DNA of 33,627 bases from Akkermansia muciniphila (GCA_945865375.1 CAMBEJ010000050.1:1-33627), one strand, 5' to 3'; positions 18,086-28,120 are shown, counted from the first letter of the stretch. The notes: generated from the letters alone by a model not told the origin. Translations and numbers: made by a program.

Positions 18086-19246
18086 TCAGTGCGTCGCCCT
18101 GGAGTAGAGGTTCATGAACTCGAGTGGGGCTCCGTTGTCTCGCAATCCGAACGATCCGGTGGCGGCTGTGTTCCCTGGAAGTTCAAAACGTTGGGTCTCC
18201 TTGTCATGAAGTCTGATGACGACGGATCTGCCTTGGACCGTGATCACAAAACGAGAATATTTGTCCGCCTCCGCCCCCTCCAATTTAATTTCGTGGCCTT
18301 TGCCGTTTTCGCCTCTAATGAACACGGAAGGCACCACGGTGGACGTCTCAGATTTTGGTTTGGATGGACGGCAATCGACCACAAAGTCTGCGTTCCCAAA
18401 TTGTTTATCGGTCCACAGAGTAGCGCCCGCGACAGGCGACCCTTCCTTCAAGACGATTCGTTCGCCTCGAATCTCCCAGCGCATGGAAGCGGTCTCATTG
18501 GTCTTCCAGCCTCTGAAATCAAGTCCCGTGAACAGTGTTCGAAAGCCGATGTCTTCGGGCGCTGTTTTCTCCGCCGGAGCTCCGCTGGCAGGGAGTTCTT
18601 TGATTTGAACGTTGCGAAACTCGACGGGAGCACCTTCTGATTCAAGCGCGAGATAACCTTTCCTGTAAACGCATTCTTCGCCTCCAGAGACTTCCTTTCC
18701 GTTCACGCTCAATCTCAGAACTCCGTTGGTGCATTGGATGCGGTAATGATTCCACTCAGGCGAGCCTTTGCTGCGGTCTTCCGATGGGAAGCTGCGTTGA
18801 CCGTTGTGTCGGCCGAACGGGATCATGGTGGCCCCGTGGATTGGGAAGACGTCACCGTGAGTGGTGTACCATTCGGTTTTGCCTTTCGAATTATAGCCAT
18901 GATCGAGCACCTGGACTTCGATCCCACGAAGGAAGGGGACTCCCGGCGCCGCGATGGGCGTCCCCCAGATGAACACCCCTGAATTCCCGCCCGAGCTAAG
19001 GTGCCGCCATTCGGCCTCCAGGATGAAGTTCTCGTATTGTCGGGACGTGCGCATAGCTCCGGTTGGTTTGCCTGTGCAATGAACGACCCCGTCCTTGATG
19101 CTCCAGGTTTCTGGGGCGCAATTCGCATTGACCCAGCCTTCCAGCGAGTTGCGTTTGAAAAGAGGCACAAATCCGGCCTCGGCGGAGAGCCCATTGGAGG
19201 TTGCCCACAGAAGGCAGCAGGCCCAGAGAGGAAGCATTCGGTGCAT
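18086..19246 (-). CDS. Secreted protein with two DUF1080 (3-keto-disaccharide hydrolase) domains
   Basis: A 386-residue protein. The signal peptide spans residues 1-22 (MHRMLPLWACCLLWATSNGLS, then AEA). The first DUF1080 domain (~23-215) has FVPLFKRNSLEGW, NSGVFIWG, GIEVQVLDHG and the H..GD..P region. A second, more divergent one (~233-384) has FRTLFTGLDFRGW and ends GSFGLRDNGAPLEFMNL. DUF1080 is a concanavalin-like fold, and characterised members hydrolyse 3-keto-glycosides. Two copies in one chain are less common. It is divergent from the DUF1549/1553 gene across an 817-bp repeat-rich gap. The ATG at 19246 is used; a second ATG three codons on is equally possible. Confidence 0.88.
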   Translation of the reverse strand: MHRMLPLWACCLLWATSNGLSAEAGFVPLFKRNSLEGWVNANCAPETWSIKDGVVHCTGKPTGAMRTSRQYENFILEAEWRHLSSGGNSGVFIWGTPIAAPGVPFLRGIEVQVLDHGYNSKGKTEWYTTHGDVFPIHGATMIPFGRHNGQRSFPSEDRSKGSPEWNHYRIQCTNGVLRLSVNGKEVSGGEECVYRKGYLALESEGAPVEFRNVQIKELPASGAPAEKTAPEDIGFRTLFTGLDFRGWKTNETASMRWEIRGERIVLKEGSPVAGATLWTDKQFGNADFVVDCRPSKPKSETSTVVPSVFIRGENGKGHEIKLEGAEADKYSRFVITVQGRSVVIRLHDKETQRFELPGNTAATGSFGLRDNGAPLEFMNLYSRATH

Positions 19247-19568
19247 AGGTCGATCAGGTGATGTTTGGAATGTAATCCTCTTAGCGGTTCAAGTCCCTAA
19301 AAATCTTTATTGAAAACTTTGTCGATCCGCACCTCGGTTAGCCCCACAGAAGCAGTTTGGCATGGCGCGGACTCGGCTCAAGAAGTTCTCGTCACATCTC
19401 TGAGTCGTTTCCAGGCAGTCGGGAGGCGTTTTCTGTTAACTCCCTATTTTTTCATCAAACCGCTCGGGCGCTCGGGATATCCCGCACGAAGTTGGACCGG
19501 TACCTCCAGATGATGGATTCGAAATGAGTCCACTCGGCAAGTCATTTGACTCTAACAACCCCTAGAAT

Positions 19569-19652
19569 CAGAGCTCCTGACATGGCGCCTTCGATCCAGG
19601 GCCGCAAGGAGTTTGAGTGACCCAACAGGATGGCATTCACGTCAAGCTCAGG
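19569..19652 (+). repeat. Dispersed ~85-bp repeat, copy 2
   Basis: Collinear with 9461-9547 (about three quarters identical by eye), same orientation. Its right edge lies just before and partly within the target duplication of the four-helix-bundle element, so that element apparently landed at the margin of this older repeat. Confidence 0.6.
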
Positions 19653-20018
19653 GCTGGTGCGCATCTCAGATTTTTCCGGATCTTCTCGTAATCGTAATCG
19701 TAATCGTAATCCTATCCCGGGTTTCCCTGGTGCAACCGGTAATCGGAGTTGGCCTTTATCAAGGCGACCAGCATCGAAACGACGCTCCACAGGCGGTCTT
19801 TTCCTGACAGCACTTCCTCCCCAGAACATCGGCCTTTGGCCACGAGCACATCCAGGGCGGCGGCACTTTCCAAAGCGGATCCACGGGCATTGTCAAAGGG
19901 TAAACCTCCAGCTTTTCGTAGTCGAATCGGCGGTTCACGGGATTACGATTACGATTACGATTACGATTACGAGTAGGAAACGCGAGCACGAAAAATCTGA
20001 GATGCGCACTCAGGGCTG
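19648..20018. mobile_element. 353-bp element with perfect 20-bp TIRs, ATTACG tracts and 9-bp target duplication, carrying a broken four-helix-bundle gene
   Basis: The outer ends are GTGCGCATCTCAGATTTTTC at 19657-19676 and its exact reverse complement at 19990-20009. TCAGGGCTG lies immediately outside both ends (19648-19656 and 20010-20018), an exact 9-bp target duplication. Inside each end is an array of CGTAAT/ATTACG hexamers (about 4 units near 19687-19711 and 5 near 19945-19975), also in inverted orientation. Between the arrays lies a minus-strand remnant of a four-helix-bundle protein gene. No transposase is present, so movement would need help in trans. A solitary end of the same family is at 6521-6572. 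Confidence 0.8.
19712..19926 (-). pseudogene. Four-helix-bundle protein (S23/IVP family, TIGR02436-like), internally deleted and frameshifted
   Basis: The N-terminal piece reads FDYEKLEVYPLT, the family's usual opening. Immediately afterwards the reading frame changes and continues FDNARGSALESAAALDVLVA, then a divergent stretch, then WSVVSMLVALIKANSDYRL, ending at TAG 19714-19712. These are the family's third and fourth helices. About 50 residues in the middle are missing and the join is out of frame, so no functional product is expected. The family was first found in intervening sequences of 23S rRNA; intact members are ~115-125 residues. It sits inside the TIR-bounded element. Confidence 0.72.
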
Positions 20019-20063
20019 CGGATGCGGCATTGACAGTTTTGGGATGCGGGGAAAAGCTGAGAC

Positions 20064-23000
20064 ATGGTTCTCCAATCGGAAAACTTTGCTATCGCCTGCG
20101 AACGGCTGGTTTCGAAGACACTGCTGCGCCCTCGTCGGTTTGCCGTTGGAACTCACCTGAGCACGCTGGTCCCGCTCGCGATCCTGGCGTGGGCAGGGTG
20201 GATCGGGCAAAGCGTGGCGGCGGCGGACAAAGTCAGCTACAATCGCGATGTCCGCCCCATTTTCGCGGACAACTGTTACAATTGTCATGGGCCTGACAAG
20301 GCCAAGCGCAAAGCGGGACTTCGGTTGGATGAAAGGGCTGGAGCGACCAGCAAATTGGAGTCTGGCAATTTCGCGATCGTTCCCGGGAATGCCTCCAAGA
20401 GCAGGCTTCTGCACTTGGTAGCAACAGATGAGGCGGATGATCGTATGCCACCCGCCAAAACCGGAAAGCGATTGAGCAAGATCCAGATGGACACACTCGC
20501 GCAATGGATTCGTGAAGGCGCCGAATGGGAGCCTCATTGGGCTTACATTTCGCCTGAGCGCCCTCCGGTGCCGTCGGTGAAACAGACCGACTGGCCGAGG
20601 AACAATATCGACCGTTTTGTTCTGGCAAGGCTGGAGCGGGAGAATCTGCCACCTTCGCCCGAGGCGGATCGACGCACCCTAGCACGGCGGGCCTCATTCG
20701 ATTTGACCGGGTTGCCGCCGACAGTCGAGGAAGTGGACCGTTTCCTTGGAGATAAAAGTCCGGAGGCGTACGAGAAGCTGCTCGACAAGTTGCTGGCATC
20801 CGAGGCCTATGGAGAGCGGATGGCCATCCAGTGGTTGGACCTCGCGCGGTTTGCCGATTCGGACGGGTATCATGCTGATATCCAGCGATCCATGTGGCAG
20901 TATCGAGATTACGTTATCGGCGCGTTCAACAAGAACCTCCCTTACGACCGTTTCATCACCGAACAACTCGCGGGGGATCTGCTGGAAAAACCGACCTTGG
21001 AGCAACGGATTGCCACGGCGTTCAATCGCAACGGGATGTCGAGCACCGAAGGAGGCGCGGATCCCGATGAGTACATGAACAAGTATGTGACGGACCGGGT
21101 GAACACGTTCGGGACGGTGTTTCTGGGGTCCACCATCCAGTGCGCGGAGTGCCACAACCACAAGTATGATCCCTTCACGCAGCGCGAGTATTACCAGCTC
21201 TACGACTTTTTCAATCGAGTTCCAGAGAAGGGACTCGACGCCGATCCCGCGCCCCCGTTTGTGAAGGTGCCTGTGGGGCAGCAGGCGGCCTCGCTGGAAA
21301 AGGCCAGCGCGGCGGCAAATGCCAAAGCGGCGATGCACAAAGCCAAGGTTGAGAGGGTGCATGCCGAATGGGATCGCGCGCAGGAGGTCTGGGAACAAAA
21401 GCTTCGGAATGCAGCGATCGCCACGGAAGGTTACAAGCTTGGTGAGTGGAGCACCGTGGGCCCATTCGAGGCGGGATCGGGCGGGGAGGCGTTCAAGAAG
21501 GAATATGGTCCCGAGACCGATGGGGAGGCATCCAAAACCTACGCGGACGGCAAGCTGGCATGGAAGAAACAGCCGAAATGGAAAGACGGCAAGCCCCAGG
21601 AATTGTTGGGCGTCAATGCGGCGACATACCTTTTCAGAACGATCAAGGCTGAGAGCAAGAAGTCCATCACCCTCCACCTTGGGAGCGACGATGCCCTCCG
21701 GGTCTGGCTCAATGGGAAAGAGGTTTTGTCCAAGGACATCCACCGCGGTGTGGCCGCAAACCAGGACGCAGTGGATGTGGAATTGCAGCCAGGCGAGAAC
21801 CGGTTGTTGCTCAAAGTGGTAAACTACGGCGGCGCCTACGCCTTTTATTTCTCAACGGACAAGGATGTTGGCGACGAGAAAATGGCCAAGCTGCGCGAGG
21901 TGGCGAAGGCACCTAGGGATCAACGCAAACCGGAGCAAGTGGCTGAGATGAGGCAGGCGTTTCGTGAGCGAGAAGTGCCGGAAGTCAGAAAGCTCGCGGA
22001 GGAGCTGTCTGACTTAAGAAAACGCGAAGCGGATATCGACAAAACTATTGCGACGATCCGGGTCATGGAAGACATGGCGAAGCCGCGGGAGAGCTACATC
22101 CGGGTGCGTGGCGACTATCGGAGCAAGGGAGACGTGGTGACGGCGGGAGTTCCCACCAGCGCCTTGCCACCTATGGAAACACGAGTTGGAACCAACCGGT
22201 TGGGACTGGCGGAATGGTTGGTGCATCGAAAGCATCCGCTGACTGCCAGAGTGGCTGTAAACCGATTTTGGGCCCTCTTTTTCCAGCGGCCGATAGTGAA
22301 TACCGCGAACGAGTTTGGCACGCAAGGCGAAGCGCCTTCGCATCCAGAACTGCTCGATTACATGTCACGCGAATTTATCGACAGGGGCTGGAATATAAAG
22401 GGATTCATCAAGGAAGTATTGATGAGCGCGACCTATAGGCAAACCTCCAAAGTGCGACCTGACCACAGCGCGAGAGATCCCGAAAACCGGCTCATGGCAC
22501 GCGGCCCACGGTTTCGCATGCCCGCCGAGATGGTGCGAGACAACGCGCTGGCGGTGAGCGGTTTGCTCGTCCCCAAAGTAGGAGGGCTCAGTGTTCGTCC
22601 TTACCAGCCTCCGGGCCTTTGGGAGGAGAAAATGTTCGCCGGTAACAAATACGAGGTGGGCCAAGGCGATGAGATCTATCGTCGTAGTCTTTACACTCTT
22701 TGGAAACGGACGGTTCTAAATCCCACGATGCAAACCTTCGACGCACCAGATCGGGCGATCTGCTCCGTCAGCAGACCGACTACATGCACGCCGTTACAGG
22801 CTCTCGTGACGATGAACGACGTGACTTTTGTGGAGGCGGCGCGTGTGTTGGCGCAGCGGATCCTAAAGGAGGGCGGGATGGACACCCCATCGCGCTTGCG
22901 TTACGCCATCAAAGTCGTGTTGAGCAGGAATCCCAGCGCCAAAGAGCAGGCCATTCTCACGGCGGTTCTGGAAGATGTGCGGCGGTCCTACGCCGGAGAT

Positions 23001-23135
23001 GCAGCGGCCACGGCAAAAGTTCTCAAGCTTGGACGTGCTCCGGTGGCTGCAGGGGCAAGCACCGACGAGTTGGCGGCGTGGACCGGGGTGGCCAACGTGA
23101 TTTTGAACCTGGACGAGACCGTGACCAAGGAATAA
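20064..23135 (+). CDS. DUF1549/DUF1553 protein with planctomycete-type cytochrome c domain (PSD1 family)
   Basis: A 1023-residue exported protein. A basic N-terminus and hydrophobic segment (~33-53) act as signal. Next is a PSCyt1 domain with one heme c site, CYNCH at 71-75 ([20 protein letters not shown]). DUF1549 follows (~190-400, from [20 protein letters not shown], with [15 protein letters not shown] and a [12 protein letters not shown] block). Residues ~480-620 hold an inserted beta-rich module ([19 protein letters not shown]) typical of this family, and the DUF1553 domain covers ~720-1000. The family is abundant in Planctomycetes and Verrucomicrobia and linked by context to polysaccharide breakdown; the reaction is not established. 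It is co-transcribed with the DUF1501 gene 10 nt downstream. Confidence 0.93.
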   Translation: MVLQSENFAIACERLVSKTLLRPRRFAVGTHLSTLVPLAILAWAGWIGQSVAAADKVSYNRDVRPIFADNCYNCHGPDKAKRKAGLRLDERAGATSKLESGNFAIVPGNASKSRLLHLVATDEADDRMPPAKTGKRLSKIQMDTLAQWIREGAEWEPHWAYISPERPPVPSVKQTDWPRNNIDRFVLARLERENLPPSPEADRRTLARRASFDLTGLPPTVEEVDRFLGDKSPEAYEKLLDKLLASEAYGERMAIQWLDLARFADSDGYHADIQRSMWQYRDYVIGAFNKNLPYDRFITEQLAGDLLEKPTLEQRIATAFNRNGMSSTEGGADPDEYMNKYVTDRVNTFGTVFLGSTIQCAECHNHKYDPFTQREYYQLYDFFNRVPEKGLDADPAPPFVKVPVGQQAASLEKASAAANAKAAMHKAKVERVHAEWDRAQEVWEQKLRNAAIATEGYKLGEWSTVGPFEAGSGGEAFKKEYGPETDGEASKTYADGKLAWKKQPKWKDGKPQELLGVNAATYLFRTIKAESKKSITLHLGSDDALRVWLNGKEVLSKDIHRGVAANQDAVDVELQPGENRLLLKVVNYGGAYAFYFSTDKDVGDEKMAKLREVAKAPRDQRKPEQVAEMRQAFREREVPEVRKLAEELSDLRKREADIDKTIATIRVMEDMAKPRESYIRVRGDYRSKGDVVTAGVPTSALPPMETRVGTNRLGLAEWLVHRKHPLTARVAVNRFWALFFQRPIVNTANEFGTQGEAPSHPELLDYMSREFIDRGWNIKGFIKEVLMSATYRQTSKVRPDHSARDPENRLMARGPRFRMPAEMVRDNALAVSGLLVPKVGGLSVRPYQPPGLWEEKMFAGNKYEVGQGDEIYRRSLYTLWKRTVLNPTMQTFDAPDRAICSVSRPTTCTPLQALVTMNDVTFVEAARVLAQRILKEGGMDTPSRLRYAIKVVLSRNPSAKEQAILTAVLEDVRRSYAGDAAATAKVLKLGRAPVAAGASTDELAAWTGVANVILNLDETVTKE

Positions 23136-23145
23136 GAAGGAATCC

Positions 23146-24603
23146 ATGAACCCTGACTTCTCCACTTTCAACAAGGCCTGCGCGCGCCTGACCCGCCGTC
23201 ATTTTTTTGATCGTGCCGCGCGTGGCATCGGAGTCGCGGCGCTGTCGTCCTTGATACGTTCGAATGCGAGCGCTGTCGCGCCGGCACCGGTTGGGCACTC
23301 GCGGGGCGCTTTGAACTCGTTGCATTTCGCGCCGAAGGCGAAGCGGGTCATTTACCTATTCCAGTCCGGGGCACCCTCCCAGTTGGATCTGTTTGACTAC
23401 AAGCCCAAGCTCAACGAGATGAACGGCAAGCCCATGCCGGAGAGCCTGACCAAAGGCCAGCGCATCGCGCAGCTCATGGGGCAGCCTCTGAATTGTGTGG
23501 GGTCAAAGTTCAAATTTCAAAAACATGGGAACTCGGGCGCTGAGATCTCGGAATTGCTGCCCAACATCGCCTCGATTTCCGACGACATTGCGATCATCAG
23601 GTCGATGCATACCGAAGCCATCAACCATGACCCAGGGGTGACGCTGATGCAGACTGGGCATCAGCAGGCCGGGCGGCCCGCCATGGGGGCCTGGGTATCT
23701 TACGGGCTCGGAAGCGAAAACGAGCAGCTTCCCGCTTTTGTGGTCCTGGCCTCAGGATTTGGGAACGATCAACCGCTGCTCTCACGGTATTGGGGCAGCG
23801 GCTTTCTTCCCACAGGACATCAGGGTGTCGAATTTAGATCCGGGGGTGAACCCGTGTTGTTCGTGAACAACCCCGAGGGGATCAGCCCTCAAGTTCGGCG
23901 GCGATTGCTCGATGGCGTCAGGGACCTGAATCAGATCAAACTCGAAGCCGTTGGCGACCCGGAAATTGCCACACGCATCGAGTCCTATGAAATGGCCTAT
24001 CGAATGCAGACCAGCGTCCCGGAGCTGATGGACATTGGCAAGGAGCCCAAGCACATCATTGAGGCGTATGGCGCGGAGCCAGGGAAATCTTCCTACGCCA
24101 ACAACTGTCTCTTGGCGCGACGCCTAGCCGAGCGCGGCGTCCGTTTCATTCAGCTTTATCACCGGGGTTGGGATCATCATAACAATCTGCCTGCTGATAT
24201 CACGAACACATCGAAACTTGTGGACAGACCCACCGCGGCGCTTTTTAAAGATCTCAAGCAGCGCGGATTGCTCGAGGATACCCTGCTGATATGGGGCGGA
24301 GAATTTGGTCGCACCCCCATGAATCAAGGGGATTCTGCCAATGGTAACTACGGGCGCGATCACCACATGAAGGCCTTCACCCTTTGGATGGCCGGGGCAG
24401 GCGTCAAACGGGGCGTGTCGATGGGCGCTACGGATGATTTTGGCTACAACGTGGTGGCCGATCCTGTGCACGCCAACGATTTTCAGGCGACCGTGATGCA
24501 TCTTATGGGGATTCGGCACACCGACTTTACCTACCGTTTTCAGGGACGTGATTATCGGCTTACGGACATCGGAGGTGAGCTGATCAAGGGTGTCCTGGCG
24601 TAG
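23146..24603 (+). CDS. DUF1501 domain-containing protein
   Basis: A 485-residue protein with a twin-arginine-like leader ([20 protein letters not shown]), suggesting export of a folded, possibly metal-bound protein. DUF1501 belongs to the alkaline phosphatase/sulfatase superfamily: [16 protein letters not shown] near the N-terminus, [18 protein letters not shown], and the metal-site-like GGEFGRTP and [15 protein letters not shown]. Substrate unknown. AAGGA stands just before ATG 23146. The gene starts 10 nt after the DUF1549/1553 stop, the usual two-gene operon, so the two products probably act together at the cell surface or periplasm. Confidence 0.94.
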   Translation: MNPDFSTFNKACARLTRRHFFDRAARGIGVAALSSLIRSNASAVAPAPVGHSRGALNSLHFAPKAKRVIYLFQSGAPSQLDLFDYKPKLNEMNGKPMPESLTKGQRIAQLMGQPLNCVGSKFKFQKHGNSGAEISELLPNIASISDDIAIIRSMHTEAINHDPGVTLMQTGHQQAGRPAMGAWVSYGLGSENEQLPAFVVLASGFGNDQPLLSRYWGSGFLPTGHQGVEFRSGGEPVLFVNNPEGISPQVRRRLLDGVRDLNQIKLEAVGDPEIATRIESYEMAYRMQTSVPELMDIGKEPKHIIEAYGAEPGKSSYANNCLLARRLAERGVRFIQLYHRGWDHHNNLPADITNTSKLVDRPTAALFKDLKQRGLLEDTLLIWGGEFGRTPMNQGDSANGNYGRDHHMKAFTLWMAGAGVKRGVSMGATDDFGYNVVADPVHANDFQATVMHLMGIRHTDFTYRFQGRDYRLTDIGGELIKGVLA

Positions 24604-24638
24604 CCGCAGCCCGTGCACAAGGGATTTTGCGCAAAGCC

Positions 24639-24761
24639 TCCTACGAAGCCTAAGTCGCAAAGAAGAAATCAATTTCTTGGGAGTGTTTATTGCAGCCACC
24701 GTGCGATGACTGGAAGGAGAGGAGACAGACGTTCTTTGCGCCTTGGGAACGTTGCGTAGGA
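24639..24761. repeat. Two-block inverted repeat downstream of the DUF1501 gene
   Basis: TCCTACG (24639-24645) and CGCAAAGAA (24656-24664) pair with CGTAGGA (24755-24761) and TTCTTTGCG (24732-24740). A small inner hairpin, AAGAAAT/ATTTCTT (24663-24678), lies within. It lies between the two convergent genes ending at 24603 and 24784, and could act as a weak bidirectional transcription end or be an old miniature element. No target duplication was found. Confidence 0.4.
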
Positions 24762-24783
24762 ACCATCTCTGCGTATTAAATAA

Positions 24784-25530
24784 TCACGGCTTGGCGATGG
24801 GACGCGGTGGTGGGGACCTCCTGAGGTGGCTCTGCAACCAGAGGCTCCAAACCATCCAGAGGGCTTCGCGCACGATTTGACGGGACATTTTAGAGCTGCC
24901 CTGAAACCGATCCGTGAAGACTATGGGCACCTCCTTGATCCGCATGCCGCTCATCCAGATTCTGTGGGTGAGCTCGATCTGGAAACTGTAACCATTCGAT
25001 CGCACGGTTTTGAGGTCGATGGACTGCAAAGCGCCGCGCCGGAAGCATTTGAAACCGCCTGTTGGATCGGACACCGGGAGGCCTGTGATGATCCTCACAT
25101 ACTTCGCCGCGCAGAGGCTCAATACCAAGCGGTTCAGCGGCCAGTTGATGACTCGGATGCCATTGCAATAGCGCGAGCCAAGGACCAAGTCGGCGTCGCG
25201 GGCTTCTTTGAGAAAGGCAGGGATGTCGTTTGGGTTGTGCGAGAAATCCCCATCCATCTCGAAGATAAACTCGTGGTTCCTTGCCAGTGCCCACTCGAAT
25301 CCTGCGCAGTAGGCCCGGCCCAAGCCGTCCTTTTCGCTGCGGTGCAGCACATGAACCGATGAGAACTTGAGGGCGAGAGCGTCCGCGACCATTCCTGTGC
25401 CGTCTGGTGAATTATCATCGACCACCAGCAGATCCACTTGTACCGGCAACTCCTGGACACGCTCCACCAGCGACGGGAGGTTATCCCGCTCGTTATACGT
25501 CGGCACAATGATCAGAGTGTCCGATGGCAC
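24784..25530 (-). CDS. Polyprenol monophosphomannose synthase-like GT2 glycosyltransferase
   Basis: A 248-residue GT-A fold enzyme of the DPM1 type, transferring a hexose (usually mannose or glucose) from a nucleotide sugar to polyprenyl phosphate on the cytoplasmic membrane face. Motifs: IIVPTYNERDNLPSLV at the start, VVDDNSPDGTG (nucleotide-sugar binding), the metal-binding DGD at residues 93-95 in EMDGDFSHNP, and GSRYCNG, DPTGGFKCFRR and QIELTHR downstream. There is no long C-terminal membrane domain, so the lipid acceptor must be reached peripherally. The start is GTG at 25530, giving the exact family N-terminus. It is 67 nt downstream of the SirB1-like gene. Confidence 0.88.
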   Translation of the reverse strand: MPSDTLIIVPTYNERDNLPSLVERVQELPVQVDLLVVDDNSPDGTGMVADALALKFSSVHVLHRSEKDGLGRAYCAGFEWALARNHEFIFEMDGDFSHNPNDIPAFLKEARDADLVLGSRYCNGIRVINWPLNRLVLSLCAAKYVRIITGLPVSDPTGGFKCFRRGALQSIDLKTVRSNGYSFQIELTHRIWMSGMRIKEVPIVFTDRFQGSSKMSRQIVREALWMVWSLWLQSHLRRSPPPRPIAKP

Positions 25531-25597
25531 AAAAGTCAGCCTGAAGAGCTACGCAAAGCAGGGTGCAAAAACAAGCTATTCCAGAGCCGACACAGAA

Positions 25598-26476
25598 TCA
25601 GTTGGCAAGGGCCACGATGTAACGCTGGAGACGATCCGTTTCGGGGACGTTTTTGCTCCGCTGATAGATTTGGTGCAGGTTGGAGCAGATGCGCAGCATA
25701 ATCCGACGGGGGAGGACTGGGGCGAGGAAACTCTCCTGATAACCGTGGCTGGTTTGGAGAAGATAACGGACGCACTCCGCCTTGGACAAAATACGGCCGT
25801 GATTGAAAGGATCGATGAATAGCGTGTCCCGGGGCGATTGGTATCGACAAAGAAAATGACCGGGCATACCGATGCCGACGATGGGTAGCTTGAGGCGCCG
25901 AGCCAGCAGCAGGTAAACCACGCAGAGGCCAATCGGATTGCCGGCACGGCGGTCGAGGACCTTGTTTATGTAGCTGTTTTCTTCGTCGTAGTAACTATGG
26001 CCATTGCCCCTGAAATTCCGGGTCTGAAATAAGAATTTGTTGACCGTCGCCAGCTGCTCTTTGGGTGGTGTCAGCGGATCGAGTTGTGGACGGATCTCGC
26101 CTGCCATCTCATCAAGCACTGCTGCGTAGCCTGCAGGATTGACCTGCGGATAGCGAGTTTGGGCCATCAGCCACACCGCTCGTTCCAGGTCCAGTTGCTC
26201 GCCTTCTTTAAAACAGAACCCAAGAAATTGATTGTCAAAACGTTGGCGGTCCTGTTCATCGAGAATCTCCCGAACACGACGGCGCAGCAATGGATCAGAG
26301 CTGAGCGCGTTCTGTCTCAACCATTTTTGGGAGGATTCTCCGCAAGACAGAATTTTATTTCGAACAGTGCTGACGACGTAGGGGTCCTCGTCGGCTAGGA
26401 GAGTCATGAGCGCGCGCTGCTGAGTATCAGTCAGCCCAAGTGGCGAACCGGCGCCGGTCTTTAGCGAAAAGCTCAT
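25598..26476 (-). CDS. SirB1-family transglutaminase-like protein
   Basis: About 292 residues from ATG 26476. An N-terminal helical, HEAT-like part (LLADEDPYVVSTVRNKIL, LSSDPLLRRRVREIL) precedes a transglutaminase-like core of the SirB1/Transglut_core2 type: SYINKVLDRRAGNPIGLCVVY, then ARRLKLPIVGIGMPGHFLCR with the conserved His, then FIDPFNHGRILS. The family's molecular role is not established; members are cytoplasmic and widespread in Gram-negatives. A TTG at 26527 would add 17 residues but ATG is preferred. The next gene on the strand is the GT2 enzyme. Confidence 0.85.
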   Translation of the reverse strand: MSFSLKTGAGSPLGLTDTQQRALMTLLADEDPYVVSTVRNKILSCGESSQKWLRQNALSSDPLLRRRVREILDEQDRQRFDNQFLGFCFKEGEQLDLERAVWLMAQTRYPQVNPAGYAAVLDEMAGEIRPQLDPLTPPKEQLATVNKFLFQTRNFRGNGHSYYDEENSYINKVLDRRAGNPIGLCVVYLLLARRLKLPIVGIGMPGHFLCRYQSPRDTLFIDPFNHGRILSKAECVRYLLQTSHGYQESFLAPVLPRRIMLRICSNLHQIYQRSKNVPETDRLQRYIVALAN

Positions 26477-26552
26477 GCACGCATCAAGTTCGGATGCGAT
26501 CCTAACACAATCCTCCCGTGGATGCAATCCTGCAAATCGAGCTCGTTGAGAT

Positions 26553-26835
26553 CAGGGCTGATTCAAGAAAGCGGAGATGGGTTTGATGACGTTGACGAAT
26601 GGCGGGAAAAGCCCGACAAACCCCTCGAATTATAATTGGATGAGGGCACGTCAAAACCATTTTTGCTGCCCAAGCAGGAGGAGCCGTCCGTTTTGAAGCT
26701 CTGGTCGTGCGTCGTGTGGAACCCAGAGTTCCGATCGGGGACCCAATTAAGTGCCCCACAACCAGACCTCCATGCCCATCGTCACCCCGACTTTCGATGC
26801 CAAAAAACTATCCTGATTGTCTTGAATCAGCACTG
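26553..26835. mobile_element. Older copy of the CAGGGCTGATTC miniature-element family
   Basis: The left end CAGGGCTGATTCAAGAAAGC (26553-26572) and the reverse complement of the right end CAGTGCTGATTCAAGACAAT (26816-26835) match the 20-bp TIRs of the element at 6703-6843 with one and three to four differences. No target duplication survives. It occupies most of the 432-bp gap between the SirB1-like and PKD genes, and its 283-bp interior has no convincing gene. Confidence 0.55.
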
Positions 26836-26908
26836 GCCGAATCCGCCTCGAATGATCGGTTGAAGAGATCAGGCTCCCATGCTTTGATTCTCTGGAACCC
26901 ATCCTCGC

Positions 26909-28009
26909 ATGCGCTCAAAACTTTCATGGCTCCCGACCGGCATTCTGCTGCTGCACCTCTGCCCAATCCTCAGTGCGGTGGCGCTGGAGCGACCGGGAGT
27001 CGAGTTTAAGATATTCCAGTTTCCACCCGACAAAATTCCGCGCATCGACGGGCAGGTGGACGATTGGGCAATCGTTCCCGACACTTACGTGATTGGGATC
27101 GATCAGCTCTCGGACACCGTTGGCGGGCGTCTCACCAATTTCAACCGCGCCGATTTGGATGTGCGCGTTCGTGTCGGCTGGGTGAAGGGGTTGAACCAGC
27201 TCTACTTTCTTTACGAAGCGTCGGACGACTACTGGGACTTCGCGCGAACGGATCTGCACAATGACATCTTCGAGCTAGTCGTGGATGGGGACCTTTCGGG
27301 CGGACCGTTCATCAAACAGATGCATCCCCTGTGGAAGAACAAGCCGGACGATGCGCATTTCAGTTTTCACGGCGTTCATGCCCAGAATTATCACGTCTTC
27401 ACCCCTTCGGAGGGCAAGGATTGGGCGATGGTATGGGGTTGCCAGCCTTGGATCAAGGACCTGCCTTATGCCAACGCGGCGCAGAATTACAGCTTCCGGC
27501 CTGGCCAAAGCGGCAGGTATGTGCTCGAGTTTTGGATCACGCCCTTCGATTACGCGCCCACTGACGGTCCGTCACGCGCGGTGGTGTCCCAGTTAAAGGA
27601 GAACGCGCTCATCGGTCTTTCGTGGTCGGTGCTCGATTATGACGACGAAAAAGCCGAGCGTTTCAAATCGTTTTGGAACCTCTCGCACAAGACCACGATG
27701 TACGGGGACGCCTCGGATTTATGCGCCTTTCGGTTGATGCCTTTGGAGGCTGCTCTGAGAAAACCGGTTGAGGCCCTGTGGTCGTTTTCGATCCTCAACT
27801 TAAAAGAACGTCGTGTGGCATTTCGGGATGTGTCCACGGGTGCGATTGCGTCCTGGAAATGGGATTTTGGAGATGGTCAAACATCGGCCGAGCAGCACCC
27901 CGAACACCGCTACACCCGCGGTGGCGAGTTCACGGTGACCTTGTGGGTCGAGGGATTGTCCGGCAAAGCGAGACGCTCAAAAGTGTGGGATCTTTTCCTG
28001 CCAGAGTAG
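26909..28009 (+). CDS. Secreted protein with CBM9/DOMON-like domain and C-terminal PKD domain
   Basis: A 366-residue protein. The signal peptide is at residues 1-23 (SWLPTGILLLHLCPILSAVA). A beta-sandwich of the CBM9/DOMON-like type covers ~40-260, beginning with the typical PRIDGQVDDWA and containing LYFLYEASDDYWDF and NDIFELVVDGD. Residues ~300-362 form a PKD domain: VAFRDVSTGAIASWKWDFGD, then HRYTRGGEFTVTLWVEG. Such proteins bind carbohydrates or other surface ligands outside the cell. The ATG at 26909 fits the signal peptide. It is convergent with the DoxX-like pseudogene; no clear terminator hairpin was found after it. Confidence 0.85.
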   Translation: MRSKLSWLPTGILLLHLCPILSAVALERPGVEFKIFQFPPDKIPRIDGQVDDWAIVPDTYVIGIDQLSDTVGGRLTNFNRADLDVRVRVGWVKGLNQLYFLYEASDDYWDFARTDLHNDIFELVVDGDLSGGPFIKQMHPLWKNKPDDAHFSFHGVHAQNYHVFTPSEGKDWAMVWGCQPWIKDLPYANAAQNYSFRPGQSGRYVLEFWITPFDYAPTDGPSRAVVSQLKENALIGLSWSVLDYDDEKAERFKSFWNLSHKTTMYGDASDLCAFRLMPLEAALRKPVEALWSFSILNLKERRVAFRDVSTGAIASWKWDFGDGQTSAEQHPEHRYTRGGEFTVTLWVEGLSGKARRSKVWDLFLPE

Positions 28010-28120
28010 GGGGCTCTTTTTCTTGTCAGTATTCTTGACCACCACCCCGCCCGTCTTGGTGCCGAGCGGACTTGCCTGCACCGCGGGAGACACCGTCGTC
28101 GCGCAATTGTCGCGGATCCT

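Noticed and set aside
16685..18640. Long plus-strand open frame of 651 codons opposite the esterase and DUF1080 genes
   Set aside because: It is antisense to two well-recognised genes, has no family features, and is open because of GC-rich codon bias; only its vapC-like start (16781-16890) was kept.
19473..19484. CGGGATATCCCG perfect 12-bp palindrome as an operator
   Set aside because: It is over 200 bp from the DUF1080 start and almost 600 bp from the other gene, with no promoter nearby; a short palindrome may be chance.
19759..19989. Protein with Arg-Asn repeats (RNRNRN) as a real small gene
   Set aside because: The repeat is just translation of the ATTACG array; the frame only catches the first residues of a broken four-helix-bundle gene.
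20694..21743. Minus-strand open frame of 349 codons opposite the DUF1549/1553 gene
   Set aside because: Shadow of a real gene with heme and family motifs on the other strand.
26502..26759. Minus-strand small gene of 85 codons in the gap before the PKD gene
   Set aside because: It lies across the end of a miniature element and is made of repeat sequence; no ribosome site or family match.
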